From: Olavius algarvensis Delta 4 endosymbiont
GTDB taxonomy: Bacteria; Desulfobacterota; Desulfobacteria; Desulfobacterales; CAJINA01
NCBI GenBank assembly: GCA_905176665.1
Contig: CAJINA010000021.1
Coordinates: forward strand, 1-64,000
Direction of reading: 5' to 3'
Length of the DNA: 64,000 bases
The position numbers and the translations under genes were made by a program. Below the pieces are notes generated by a model that saw only the letters and a list, made by a program, of their open reading frames with translations, did not search any database and was not told the origin of the DNA. The first letter of the stretch is position 1. Every line of letters starts with the position of its first letter. Of the stretch, positions 34,516-44,800 are shown one piece after another.

Positions 34516-35790
34516 CTAGACCTGCTTGGGTGCGTCGTGTACCGCCCACATATCTTCATCGGTGAAACAGCGTTCGCTTTTGTCCGGGTGCATGGCATCC
34601 TTTTCCATCTTGCGGCGGTTGTAGGCGGGGTTCAAGACCTGGTCGTAGTATTCGTGCTGGATCAGCAGGTTCATGATCTGGCTGGTACCGGTCCAGATCA
34701 TGGACAGGCGGATGTCCCGCAGAGCGCGTTCAATGGGGTACACATCCGTGTAGCCGATGCCGCCCATTATCTGCATGGCATTGTTGACCACCTTCCAGGC
34801 GGCTTCCGTGGCGAAGCGCTTGGCCTCGCTGACCAATCGGCGGGCATGGGTGTAGCCCTCATCCACGGCCCGCGCCGCCATATAGGTGAGGGCCCGCGCT
34901 GCATCCAATTCCGTAATTGAATCAGCCACCAGGGTATTGACGGCCTGGAATTTGCGGATTTCCCGGCCGAAAGCCCGGCGCTTGTCGGAATAGCGCACCG
35001 CCAGATCGAGGGCCCCCCAGACGCCGAGGCAGCCGGCCGCGGAGGTCAGCCGTTCGGGGATCATCATCTGGTTGAAGCACAGGGCGCCGCCATGCAGTTC
35101 ACCAATCAGGTTTTCCCGGGGGACCTTCACATCCCGGAAAACCAGGCGGCCGGTGCCGCCGCCGCGGCAACCCATGAGGCCGTAGAGGTATTCGGTCTCC
35201 ACGCCGGGGCCCTTTTCGATGACCAGCAGGCTCAACTTGCCGTATTTGTGCGCATTGGGTTCGAAATTGGTCCGGCAATACACAACGAAAAAATCGGCGC
35301 CTTCGGCACTGACCACAAACCGTTTTTGTCCGTTAACGATAAAATGATCACCTTGCAGGTCGGCCCGGGTGGTGGCGCCGAAAAAGTCGGAACCGTCCCG
35401 TGGTTCGGTGAGGGCCTCGGCCGCTACCAACTGACCTTCCAGGTAGGGCCTGAGGTACTTTTCCTTTAAATAATCATTGCCGAACTGGTTGAGCGCTTCG
35501 CCTACAATGGATGGCATCACGTAGGCGCAGCCCAGGGCCATGCCCAGGCAGCCGATTTCCTCCGTGGCCGCCACCTCAGCCACCCAGCTCAAGTTCCGGC
35601 CGCCCCATTTTTCGGGAAAACGGATGGCGCGCAAGTTATGACCGGCAATCGATTCAACGAACTCACGGGGATAGACGATCTCGTCCCGGTCCATTTTTCT
35701 TAAGAAATCGCTGCTTATGCGGTTGTTTACAAAGTCGCGGGCCTCCTGTTTCACGGCCTGCTCGGCTGGGGTTAGCATAAAATCGTACAT
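34516..35790 (-). CDS. Acyl-CoA dehydrogenase-family protein without the usual catalytic Glu
   Basis: A 424-residue acyl-CoA dehydrogenase fold with N-terminal helical, middle beta (A-L-T-E-P-x-x-G-S-D) and C-terminal helical domains; the FAD-binding Q-I-M-G-G-I-G-Y segment is intact. The catalytic base of MCAD-type enzymes is the Glu of Y-E-G-T; here the motif reads W-T-G-T, with Thr367 in its place. The alternative Glu position used by isovaleryl-CoA dehydrogenase (R-E-A-F-G) reads R-R-A-F-G. So neither known base is present, and the reaction may differ. A palindrome (35802-35814) lies just upstream of the ribosome site AAGGAGC. Confidence 0.85.
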   Translation of the reverse strand: MYDFMLTPAEQAVKQEARDFVNNRISSDFLRKMDRDEIVYPREFVESIAGHNLRAIRFPEKWGGRNLSWVAEVAATEEIGCLGMALGCAYVMPSIVGEALNQFGNDYLKEKYLRPYLEGQLVAAEALTEPRDGSDFFGATTRADLQGDHFIVNGQKRFVVSAEGADFFVVYCRTNFEPNAHKYGKLSLLVIEKGPGVETEYLYGLMGCRGGGTGRLVFRDVKVPRENLIGELHGGALCFNQMMIPERLTSAAGCLGVWGALDLAVRYSDKRRAFGREIRKFQAVNTLVADSITELDAARALTYMAARAVDEGYTHARRLVSEAKRFATEAAWKVVNNAMQIMGGIGYTDVYPIERALRDIRLSMIWTGTSQIMNLLIQHEYYDQVLNPAYNRRKMEKDAMHPDKSERCFTDEDMWAVHDAPKQV

Positions 35791-35801
35791 GTCAGCTCCT
35801 T

Positions 35802-35814
35802 GCGCACAGTGCGC
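35802..35814. promoter_or_regulatory. Palindrome upstream of the acyl-CoA dehydrogenase start
   Basis: GCGCAC-A-GTGCGC, perfect 6-base half-sites, directly before the ribosome site of the minus-strand gene. It may be an operator or a leader hairpin that affects translation. Confidence 0.35.
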
Positions 35815-36335
35815 GCTTCATCAAAAAATTAATCATTTTAAGTCGTTGGGCGTGAATTTTTTATTTCGGGATTTGCTGATGAACCAACTTATGGTATATC
35901 TAGGAAAACTTCAAATACAATCATCAGGCTAGACTGGCAACGTAAAAAGCGACTGGCAGACCGTACCGGCGGCGAGGTGACCGATGCGAACGGAAAGAAG
36001 AAGCGGCGGCGAGCGACGCACCGGAAGAGAGCGCAGAGTCAAGCTGGCAACTGTTCTGGCTCCGGACAGAAGGGTCAACCCGGACAGGCGCAACGGCATC
36101 CCCAGGCGCAAGTCGCGCCCCGGTCCCCATGAACCGGCCTAACCCGCCTCTGGCCCGGCTCAGGGCCCAACCCCCGTCCAAGGATCCATTAAAATGAGAT
36201 ACGCACCGACCCACCTTGAAACGTTTATCCATACGGGATGGGAGGTTGATTGATCAGCAGTAGGCAGAAATCCAGCTTTCCAGCCCCAGCGGCAAGGGCT
36301 AATGCAAAACCGGTGACCCGGGGGGGGCGAACCTG
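35815..36335. other. Gene-free region of unusual composition
   Basis: About 520 bases between divergent genes. The part near 35820-35930 is AT-rich and should contain the promoter of the acyl-CoA dehydrogenase gene. From 35934 it becomes GC-rich and purine-rich on the plus strand (GGCGGCGAG, AAGAAGAAGCGGCGGCGAG). It holds open frames on both strands, none of which I recognise as a protein. I see no terminal repeats, RNA gene or transposase remnant. Confidence 0.4.
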
Positions 36336-37226
36336 ATGGGGCGTTTTTTAAACAGCCCGGGGGCGCCCTACCTGCTGCTCACCCTGGCTATTTTGTTATG
36401 GGCCAGCAACACCGTGGTGGGGCGGGCTGTAAGAGCCGATATCCCGCCCCTGGCGTTTGCTTTCTGGCGCTGGCTGCTTGCCACGGTCATTATTCTGGCC
36501 ATGTCGAGGCGTCATGTGAAGCAGGACTGGGCGATTATCCGGCACAGCGGTCCGATTCTGCTGCTGCTGTCCGCGATCGGAATTGCCGCCTTCAACGCCC
36601 TTTTGTACTCCGGGCTGCAATGGACCACAGCGATCAACTCCTTCCTGTTGCAGGCCATGATGCCGGTATTTATCGTGTGGCTTTCCTTTTTGATCTTCAA
36701 GGAGAAGGCAACCCCCGGGCAGGCCGCCGGCCTGCTGACGTGTCTGGCGGGGGCCATTGTCATCATTACAAAGGGCGACCCGGGCGTGTTGCTGCGCTTG
36801 TCCTTCAACTACGGCGATATCTATATCTTCGTGGCGGTAGTCCTGTACGCCGGTTATTCGGCCCTCCTGCGTTTGCGGCCACCGGTCCACGATTTGACCT
36901 TCATGGCCGCTACCTTTACCCTGGGGGCCGTTTTACTGTTGCCCCTCTATCTCTGGGAAACAGCTTCCGGACGTCCGATCGAATTCAACCGCACAACGAT
37001 CCTTGCTGTCGGGTACGTCGCCCTGTTTCCCTCCATTGTGTCCTATTTTTGCTTCAATCGCGGCATCGCGCAACTGGGGGCCAATCGGGGAGGGATGTTT
37101 CTGTACCTGATGCCGGTTTTCGGCAGTATCCTCGCCATTATCTTCCTCGGCGAAAACCTTCGCTGGTATCACTTGGCGGGAATCGGGCTTATCGTGCCCG
37201 GGCTTATCTTTGCTGCCCGGAAATAA
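36336..37226 (+). CDS. DMT-superfamily permease (EamA domains)
   Basis: A 296-residue membrane protein with ten predicted helices arranged as two EamA repeats (about 12-145 and 157-293). The L-L-W-A-S-N-T-V-x-G-R opening and the second-repeat end L-G-E-N-L-R-W-Y-H-L-A-G are standard. Such proteins export amino acids, nucleosides or other small metabolites by proton exchange; the substrate cannot be told. It stands alone between the unusual gene-free region and the HAD gene. Confidence 0.86.
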   Translation: MGRFLNSPGAPYLLLTLAILLWASNTVVGRAVRADIPPLAFAFWRWLLATVIILAMSRRHVKQDWAIIRHSGPILLLLSAIGIAAFNALLYSGLQWTTAINSFLLQAMMPVFIVWLSFLIFKEKATPGQAAGLLTCLAGAIVIITKGDPGVLLRLSFNYGDIYIFVAVVLYAGYSALLRLRPPVHDLTFMAATFTLGAVLLLPLYLWETASGRPIEFNRTTILAVGYVALFPSIVSYFCFNRGIAQLGANRGGMFLYLMPVFGSILAIIFLGENLRWYHLAGIGLIVPGLIFAARK

Positions 37227-37402
37227 ATGTGCCCCGAACCACGACCGTTAATTTCCGCGGCCGCCGATTTTCAAGGCCCGACCAGAGCGATCCGCTCCCG
37301 ACCGAGCTTGGAGCACAGAAGGGCTAAGCGGTGTTTGTGTAAACTGCTTGACGCTGTTGTCTGAGATCGAATAGATTCGGTTACATCAGCAGCATACAGC
37401 TC

Positions 37403-37894
37403 ATGTTTGATGACAAAGTCCAAATGGGATTTAAACATTACATCTTCGACTGGGGCGATACTTTGATGGTCGCTTTTCCGGATGCCAACGGCCCCATGTA
37501 TCTCTGGGAAAAAGTGGCCGCTGTAACGGGCGCCCGCGAAACCCTGACTGCCCTGCATGGGGTGGCCGGCTGCCATCTGGCTACCAACGCCCAGGACTCC
37601 CGAGAACAGGACATCGTCAAGGCCCTGGAGCGAGTCGGACTGGCCGAACATTTGGACAATGTTTTCTGTTTCGACAACCTGGGCTGCCGCAAACCGAGTG
37701 TGGAATTTTTTAAAGGGATTATCCGGAAGATCAGGGCCGATCCCGGTGAAATCGTAATGGTGGGCGATAGCCTCGATACGGATATCGTCGGCGCCCTGGC
37801 CGCCGGCCTGCACGGCATCTGGTTCAACCCGGACGGCCGGGAGGGGCGGCTGGATGGCGCCGGGGAAATTCGCAATTTGAAGGAGCTAATTTAA
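37403..37894 (+). CDS. HAD-superfamily hydrolase
   Basis: A 163-residue HAD phosphatase-like protein. Motif I is D-W-G-D-T (nucleophile Asp16 and acid Asp19), motif II T-N in L-A-T-N-A, motif III K in C-R-K-P-S, motif IV G-D-S-L-D-T-D. The cap is very short, as in the smallest C0/C1 members. It most likely hydrolyses a small phosphate ester. The patatin gene begins about 40 bases later in the same direction, so the pair may be co-transcribed. Confidence 0.85.
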   Translation: MFDDKVQMGFKHYIFDWGDTLMVAFPDANGPMYLWEKVAAVTGARETLTALHGVAGCHLATNAQDSREQDIVKALERVGLAEHLDNVFCFDNLGCRKPSVEFFKGIIRKIRADPGEIVMVGDSLDTDIVGALAAGLHGIWFNPDGREGRLDGAGEIRNLKELI

Positions 37895-37935
37895 CCAAAA
37901 GGATAAAACCTATCCTGGAATTGGAAGAAGGTAAA

Positions 37936-38853
37936 ATGGCAAAGACGTCAATCAGAAAAGTCGGCCTGGCCCTGGGCAGCGGATCGGCCCGGGGTATGTC
38001 TCACATTGGGGTAATCCGTGAGCTGGAACAACTGGGCATCAAGCCCGACATCGTGTGCGGGACCTCCATCGGGGCCATTGTCGGCGCCTTTTACGTATGC
38101 GGCAAACTGGATGAACTAGAAACCTGGGTCGGACAGCTGGATAAATGGAGCATCGCCAAAATGATGGATATCAGTTTCATTGCCGGCGGCGGCTTTATCG
38201 AAGGCAAACACCTGACCGACTTTCTCGAAAAACATCTGGGGGGCCCTTTGATCGAAGAGCTGCCCCTGCCGTTTGCCACGGTGGCCACCGACATGGAGAC
38301 CGGTCAGGAGATCTGGTTTAAAAGCGGTCCGGTGATCAAGGCGGTTCGGGCCTCCATCACGCTGCCGGTATTATTGACGCCGGTGCAGTATGACGACCAG
38401 TGGCTGCTGGACGGCGGCCTGGTGAACCCGGTGCCCGTGTCGGTCTGTCGGGCGCTGGGAGCCCATGTGGTGATAGCGGTCAATCTAAATGGGGATCTGG
38501 TAAAAAAGCATTTTACCGCGGCGCAGCAGGAGGAGCCACCTGAGGTCAATACCGAGGCCTCTCTGCTTGAAAAGCTGGCAGCGCGGTTCGAGTCCAACTC
38601 CGTGCTGGCGGCATTATCAAAAGAGGAGCCCGAGCGTCCCGGCATGTTCGACGTACTGGCCAGCTTTATCGATATTATGCAAGACCGCATCACCCGCAGC
38701 CGCATGGCCGGGGACCCGCCGGATGTCATGCTGGTGCCCAGGCTGGGCGACGTGGGGTTGCTGGAGTTCGATAAAAGCGCAGAATCGATTGCGGCCGGAC
38801 GTCGCTGCGTACAAAGCGCTCAGGAACAGTTAACGGATTACATGGGGGGGTAG
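37936..38853 (+). CDS. Patatin-like phospholipase (RssA/NTE family)
   Basis: A 305-residue patatin-like serine lipase. The oxyanion loop G-S-G-S-A-R-G-M (14-21), nucleophile Ser44 in G-T-S-I-G and Asp158 of D-G-G form the complete catalytic dyad. It should cleave acyl esters of phospholipids; no signal peptide is visible, so it acts from the cytoplasmic side. ATG 37936 (GAAGG upstream) is preferred over TTG 37921. The cupin gene starts one base after its stop, which implies translational coupling. Confidence 0.9.
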   Translation: MAKTSIRKVGLALGSGSARGMSHIGVIRELEQLGIKPDIVCGTSIGAIVGAFYVCGKLDELETWVGQLDKWSIAKMMDISFIAGGGFIEGKHLTDFLEKHLGGPLIEELPLPFATVATDMETGQEIWFKSGPVIKAVRASITLPVLLTPVQYDDQWLLDGGLVNPVPVSVCRALGAHVVIAVNLNGDLVKKHFTAAQQEEPPEVNTEASLLEKLAARFESNSVLAALSKEEPERPGMFDVLASFIDIMQDRITRSRMAGDPPDVMLVPRLGDVGLLEFDKSAESIAAGRRCVQSAQEQLTDYMGG

Positions 38854-38854
38854 G

Positions 38855-39184
38855 ATGTTTACAAAGCAAGCGGATAGCGGCTACCGGGACCTTCTAGAAG
38901 GCGTGCAAATGAAAACCCTGGCTTATGGTGACAAAACCCTGCTGGCCAAATTTAAACTCAGGAAAGGTGCTGCGATCCCCGTGCACAACCATATGCATGA
39001 ACAGACCGGCTATATGGTCGCCGGCAAGATGCGGTTCACGATTGGGGCGGACAGCTTTGAATGCGAACCGGGTGACACCTGGTGCATTCCCGGGGAGGTG
39101 GCGCACGGGGTTGAGGTGCTGGAAGATTCGGTTGTCGTAGAAGTATTTTCGCCGGTGCGCGAGGACTACCTGCCGGTTACTTAA
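38855..39184 (+). CDS. Small cupin-domain protein
   Basis: A 109-residue single cupin. Metal ligands by motif: His44, His46 and Gln50 in H-N-H-M-H-E-Q, and His84 in V-A-H-G. It begins one base after the patatin stop codon, so it is likely made from the same transcript. Its compact size and 3-His plus Gln set resemble sugar- or small-acid-binding cupins; no enzyme activity can be assigned. Confidence 0.8.
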   Translation: MFTKQADSGYRDLLEGVQMKTLAYGDKTLLAKFKLRKGAAIPVHNHMHEQTGYMVAGKMRFTIGADSFECEPGDTWCIPGEVAHGVEVLEDSVVVEVFSPVREDYLPVT

Positions 39185-39269
39185 AGCGGCCAAGGATTAC
39201 GTGGGAAACTAAAATTCAAATAAGAAATAGAGCTTTAACCCCTCGAACCTTGTGCAAGAGGATGTCGGT

Positions 39270-40052
39270 ATGAAAATTCCATTCTATCAAGTGGACGCAT
39301 TTACGGATCACGTATTCGGCGGGAATCCGGCCGCCGTATGTTTGCTGGACCGTTGGCCGGAAGACGAAATAATGCAGGCCATTGCCGCGGAGAACAACCT
39401 CTCGGAGACCGCTTTTCTGGTGGGCAGCGGCGCTGACTACGATCTGCGCTGGTTTACGCCCGCCCTGGAGATCGATCTTTGTGGTCACGCCACCTTGGCC
39501 AGCGCCTTTGTCATTTTCAATTTTCTCGAACCGAAACTCGCCGCCGTTCGATTTCAGACCGCCAGCGGTGAACTGCGGGTGGGTAAAGATGGAGATTTGC
39601 TGGTGATGGATTTCCCTGCCCGTAAGGCGGAACAGGCCGGCGCTCTGGCCGGACTGACGGATGCCCTGGGTGTTGGGCCTGAAGAAGTCTATGGCGCCCG
39701 GGACATTCTGGCCGTGTTCGCCACCGAAACGCAGGTCAGGAGCATGGCGCCCAACTTTGCCGCCCTGGAAAAGATCAAAGAGGCGTTTGCCGTCATCGTG
39801 ACCGCCCCGGGTGACACGGTGGATTTCGTTTCCCGGTTTTTTGCACCCAATGCCGGTATTCCCGAAGACCCGGTAACCGGAAGTGCCCACTGCACCCTGG
39901 TCCCTTATTGGTCGGCCCGACTCGGAAAAAAGCAGCTGCATGCCCTGCAGGTGTCCGCCCAGGTTGGCGAACTGTTTTGCGAGGACAGGGGCGACCGGGT
40001 GTCGATGGCGGGACGGGCAGTATTATTTGCGCACGGGGAATTGGCTATTTAG
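39270..40052 (+). CDS. PhzF-family isomerase
   Basis: A PhzF-like protein of about 260 residues with the diaminopimelate-epimerase-type double fold. The conserved acid/base Glu46 (N-L-S-E-T-A-F) matches PhzF Glu45; D-L-C-G-H-A-T and D-P-V-T-G-S-A-H are the family signature loops. Outside phenazine clusters these proteins are isomerases of unknown substrate, and no other phenazine genes occur here. ATG 39270 has GAGG 8 bases upstream; the frame extends to 39252 without support. Confidence 0.88.
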   Translation: MKIPFYQVDAFTDHVFGGNPAAVCLLDRWPEDEIMQAIAAENNLSETAFLVGSGADYDLRWFTPALEIDLCGHATLASAFVIFNFLEPKLAAVRFQTASGELRVGKDGDLLVMDFPARKAEQAGALAGLTDALGVGPEEVYGARDILAVFATETQVRSMAPNFAALEKIKEAFAVIVTAPGDTVDFVSRFFAPNAGIPEDPVTGSAHCTLVPYWSARLGKKQLHALQVSAQVGELFCEDRGDRVSMAGRAVLFAHGELAI

Positions 40053-40131
40053 ACAAGATGCTCCCCCAGTTCGCTTTCCAACAATGGTCTGGTGTTAGAG
40101 GCCCTTCAGTTCCACCCGTGCGATCTTCAGG

Positions 40132-41476
40132 CTACCTTTCAATCAAATCGCTTGAAAATCCGCTGGCAGCCAGATTCATTAACAGTGCTCGGGCGGCGTC
40201 GGCGGTGGGGTGGGCTCCCACGAAGAGATAATACACCTTGTTGATGGTGACGGTATAGGGCAGAAAGCCTTTGTCACCAAGTTGCAGGGCGGTTTTGTCG
40301 GCCGCGGCGGTCGAGGCATAGGCGCCGACCAGGCAGGCAAACCGGTTACGGGCGACCAAAGCCCCTTGGAGTTGATATTTCTTGATGGCATCCAGGGCGG
40401 CCGTGGCACTGGGAAAATGACCTAAAAAGAGGCGATACCAAATCCCCTTCTCGCCCAAATTCGTCCGGACAAGATACGCTTGGAATCCCCGGCGATAGTC
40501 GGCGAGTTTTTCAGTAGCCGTGTCGAGGGACTGAAACGAGGCGATGTGGATGGCATAGGGATACCTCTGGGGGACATAGGGTTTCAACTGCTTGGTTGGC
40601 TTGGCCATGGGCGCTTTAGCCTTCTCGGGCGCAGGGGGTTTTGGCGCCGCGGGTGCTTTCTGGATAATGGGCTTCTTGACAGGTGCCGGAACCTGTTGGG
40701 GCTTGGAAACTACCGGCGCCGCAGTTGCTGGGGCAGGTACTTTCGGTGGCGTTGCCGAAACTGGCTGTTTTGGTACCGTCCCGCGGGTCACAGAGGTTGG
40801 CACGGGGGGAATTTTATGGAAAAGCTGACCGGTTTCGGCCGTCAGCGCCGCAGGGGTTTCGGGTTCGTAGGATACAAAATACCCGGCTGTGAAAACCACG
40901 ATAATCAGCACCCCTCCCCAGAGCAGGATCCGGGAAGTAAGCGGTTTCCGCGCTTTTGAGTCTACCGGTGGCGGCACCGGTCGCAGGTGCTCTTGGAGTC
41001 CTTTATCCGGTGCGGCCTCCCGGGGGGAGGCTCTATGCGCGGGCGGCCGGTCCTGGCGTTCAGGTTCGGCGGGTTTGGCCGGTTCCGCCGGACCTGCGGG
41101 CGAGGGGACATCTTTAGCCGGCTTGGGTACGTCAGCGGCCTTAAGCGTCGGTTGCTCTTCGGGCGGTGGGGGGGGCGGCCGCTTCCGCGACGACCTCTTC
41201 GGGCTCATCGGTCGGGAGAGGCTGCGGGGTCTCCGGTTCAGGTTCCGGTGGCGGCGGTTCAAAGACCGAATCAGCCGGCAGCGCTGCGGCTTCTTCCGTC
41301 CCGGTCTCCGCAGTATCGGCTGACCCGGACTCGGAGGGCCCGGGGTCATCATCTACCCAGTCAACGACAGACTCTTCATCACGATCAAGACCACCGGCCG
41401 CGTCGGCCCGTATCAGTCCACCCTTCTTTTTCTTCGCGCTGTTTTTATCAGCATTTTTCGGATCGTCTGCACTCAT
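40132..41476 (-). CDS. SPOR-domain membrane protein, frame broken at a C8 run
   Basis: Two overlapping frames make one gene. From ATG 41476 the protein is hydrophilic and acidic, rich in Pro and Glu, to the C8 run (G8 on the plus strand, 41168-41175); there the reading frame leaves the coding frame and stops at 41141. With one C fewer, it continues A-A-A-P-P-P-P-E-E-Q-P-T and on to 40132. The second part has a single membrane helix (L-L-W-G-G-V-L-I-I-V-V-F-T), a long Pro/Ala/Lys linker and a C-terminal SPOR-type repeat region (Y-A-I-H-I-A-S-F and later V-G-A-H-P-T). SPOR domains bind denuded peptidoglycan at division sites. The break may be a sequencing error or true loss. Confidence 0.75.
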
Positions 41477-41896
41477 GGTATAATCCCCGTCGGTGAGGCC
41501 TTTTGAAACTTGTATTATAGCTGAACGGTTACGAAGACCCGTATGATACGGCAAATGAGGCCCATCTGTTTATGGATGTCTGCTATCAGGAACAAACACG
41601 AGAAGCAGGGCTCTCATTATATTGTTTTTGAATATTCGGCAGAACGCCAACAATTTTATATAAATAGCGGCTACAGTCCGAATTGTCAATAATGTGGTAT
41701 AATTACCACCATCCTATGAATTCTAACCCACTGTAAAGCCAATTTAGATTAACCGACGGCAATCACACCGGTGGCGTCAGAAATGATGAATACGTTTATT
41801 TTTTTGCGAACCGGCATGATAATACCAACCTACATCTATGGGGTGATCCACTATCCCTTCAGCCTGTGGGGCGGGAGAAGGGAAGGTCGATTCTTT
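41477..41896. other. Gene-free region with a 16-base palindrome
   Basis: About 420 bases between two minus-strand genes, AT-rich in the middle. GTGGTA-TAAT-TACCAC at 41694-41709 is a perfect dyad containing TATAAT and may be an operator overlapping a promoter. No coding frame on either strand resembled a protein I know. Confidence 0.45.
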
Positions 41897-44800
41897 TCAG
41901 GCAACATCTATGATTCGGTCGTGAAGTCTCTGGGCCCGCAGGCAAAAAGCCTCCAGCTTGGCGGTCACCAGTTGGGGAAAAGGGGAGCCGTCGCTTTCTA
42001 TTGATAAGAACGGTAAATCTTCTATTGCTGCCAGCGTGGCACTCAGTTTTTGATTGTTCGGCTCCGAAGCCAATTTACACGATGGGGTCATCACATCGCT
42101 CAAGATAGCTTCCGAGAGGCGGTTGGGCATACAGCCGAAGGGGCCGATGGCAATCACGCCACAGACATCGGTGACGACTTCGGAAAGTGAACTGCCGATC
42201 GTCAGGATAGCTTCACCGGTTAACTGGGGGGAAATAAACGGAGCGGCCTTGGAGATAACCGTCTCCACCTGGACGGGCGCCGGGTGCACCAAACCCGATG
42301 AGGCCAGAACCGATTTAATGCGGGTTTCATATTTGTGCATGGCCTTGCGGCGCAATTTCTGCCCGATGCGGGCCATCAGCGATATCCCGGACGGGTTGTT
42401 GACGTGATCGTCCAGGTAGTCGATATAGTGCAGCCATTCCGCAATGGGTGAACAAATGGTCGCAAAACCCTTTTCGGCAAGTTTTTCGGTAATATTCTGG
42501 CGCGAGAGAGCATCCCGGCGCACAAATATCTCGCCGGTGAGGAGGATGACCGGAACCGCGGCAACCGGTCCTTTCAAACTGATGCAGCCAAGCCGTTCAG
42601 CCGTGCGGCGCAATTGGCTTTCGATTTGGGGGAAAGATCCTTTTTCAAGGGCCGCCAGGATCTTCGCTACCTCAGCATTAAAAGTATCCAAGGCCTCTTC
42701 CACATCGCTTGCATTCGTCAGGAGCATGGAGCGAATGTCTTCCAGCACGTCGGAAACGACTACCGCCCACCAGCCTTTCTTGTGAAAATCATTGCCCAGG
42801 TCGGTGTAGGCCCTGTCTTCATTCAACGAAAACAGGGCCACATCCGCCAACTGGAGTCTTTTGACCAGGTCTTCCATGAAGATAAAGTACTGGCCGAATC
42901 GGCACGGACCGGTTCCCGACGGCATGAAGAAGACCACCACTTCGTCTGCGCGGCGCCCGTTGTGGATATAGTTCAGCAGCGTGCCGGTGGTCAGAATCAG
43001 CGGCAGGCATTCCTTGCAGGAGGTGTTGCCCCGGCCCATCTTCAGTACACTTTCATCGGCCGGGCTATGGGCCTTGGCATTGTAACCGCCGCTCCGGAAT
43101 ACAGCGGCCAGGGATTCCGATGAAATACCACCCATGGACGGCAGCAGCAACGTTACCCGGGGGTGGTTCAGGGGCAATTGTTCCCCGGAGGAAGTTGTGA
43201 CCGTAGGGATGCGCCCCTGGTAAAGGGTGCGGGCGGGGATAAACCCGTTTCCGGACAGTGCAATCCGGCCGCGGCTGGTGAGTTGCCGGTAGGCAGCCAC
43301 CACATCGAAGAAGGCTTCAATCCGGGTTTCGAGACCGGCGTCCGCGGTATGGTTATCGAGTTCGAGCGTCAGCGACGGCTTTTTCCCCATGATATCTCTA
43401 AAGTAGCCGATAATAAAAGAGTCGGGCCCGCAGGAAAAATTGGTAATGAAGATACTGAAAAGCTGGGGGTGTCCAGCTACCAGGCGGCCCGCTTTGAGCA
43501 TCATCTGGCCCATACCCCAGTACATATGCCGTTTGGCCCGCTGATCTTCTATGGGTACAAAATCCAGGGGGATGACCATGACGCTGCGCGAAGCGATTTT
43601 ATGGGGGATACCCATGTTGGCCTCGCCGGCAAATGCATTATAAGGCCTTCCGCAGAGCACCACGGCTATCTTCTGCGGATCGGTTTCAAGCTGCGCGATG
43701 ACTTCCCGGCCGATGCGTTTCATGGCCCGCTGGCACGCCTGTTGTTTTTGCAGAGCACGGGCAAAGGCCTTTTCTGCGGCCGGCCGCTTGACACCCATGA
43801 GCAGGGCCGATGCAATCAACGGGGTGCGGGCGTCTTCAAGCCCTCGCTCCAGGTCGATCAGGGGCGTCAACAGGCGCGTGCCCCGGCTGGCAAGACGGTC
43901 TATTTGCTTTCTAAAGGCGGCGCGCAGGTAGAAGGTTTCGCCCTGGACAAACGGGCAGACCAGAGAGCCTAGGCTGCCGTTCTGTTTGGGGATGGATTTA
44001 AAGTGCGGCAGAAAGATAAACTCCGGTGGCTGTTCGGATTCCAGAAGGGTGTGGAAAAAGCCATGGGCCAGTTCGGCCGGGTAGCAGAAAGGGGCGTTTT
44101 TCTGATCAACCCCCGACTGCGACAGGCGTCCGGGCAAAACCGGCTCGAAGCCGAGTTCGCTGAAGAAATTGGCATAGAGCGGGTAGTATGTGTTTACCAG
44201 AAAACTGCGGTTGAACCCGATGCGCCCCCGCCATTTTTCAGCGGAAATAGCCCCGGGTCGCGGAGCAAACTCTTCAAAGATGAGCTGGTGCCGCAATCCA
44301 ACCAGGTCCAGTTTGCCGATGTCTATGCGGATATTCCGACGCAGGTTGTCGTAGCGGTTGCAAGCCCCGCCGAAGGGAAACTGTTCGCCGTTGATGCCCA
44401 GGCGGGCGATTTTGCAGCGACGGTCACATTTTTCCGGGCCGCCTTTGCAGGTGAACGTGCGTCCGTAGGTGATTTCGCGTTCGGCCAGGGCCTGGAGGTC
44501 GAAGTCGCCGGGCGCCAGTCGGCCTTTGGCGATGCGGGTTTTTATCTCCAGGGCGGCGCCAAAGGCACCCATGAGGCCCGGCTCCGGGGGCACCACAATC
44601 GGTTTGCCCACCAGGGTCGCCATGGCCAGCGGAATGGCACGATTGTAACAGACCCCCCCTTGCATAAACACCTTTTGGCCCACCGGGCGGTTGCCTTTTA
44701 CCCGGTTGGTGTAGTTCATGCAGATCGAGTAGACCAGGCCGGCCACAATGTCGGCATGGGAAACCCTTTCGTGGATGGCGTTCTTGATGTCCGAGGAGAT

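Noticed and set aside
37227..37402. Gene between the DMT permease and HAD genes
   Set aside because: No frame of meaningful length with a ribosome site; the region appears to be an ordinary spacer.
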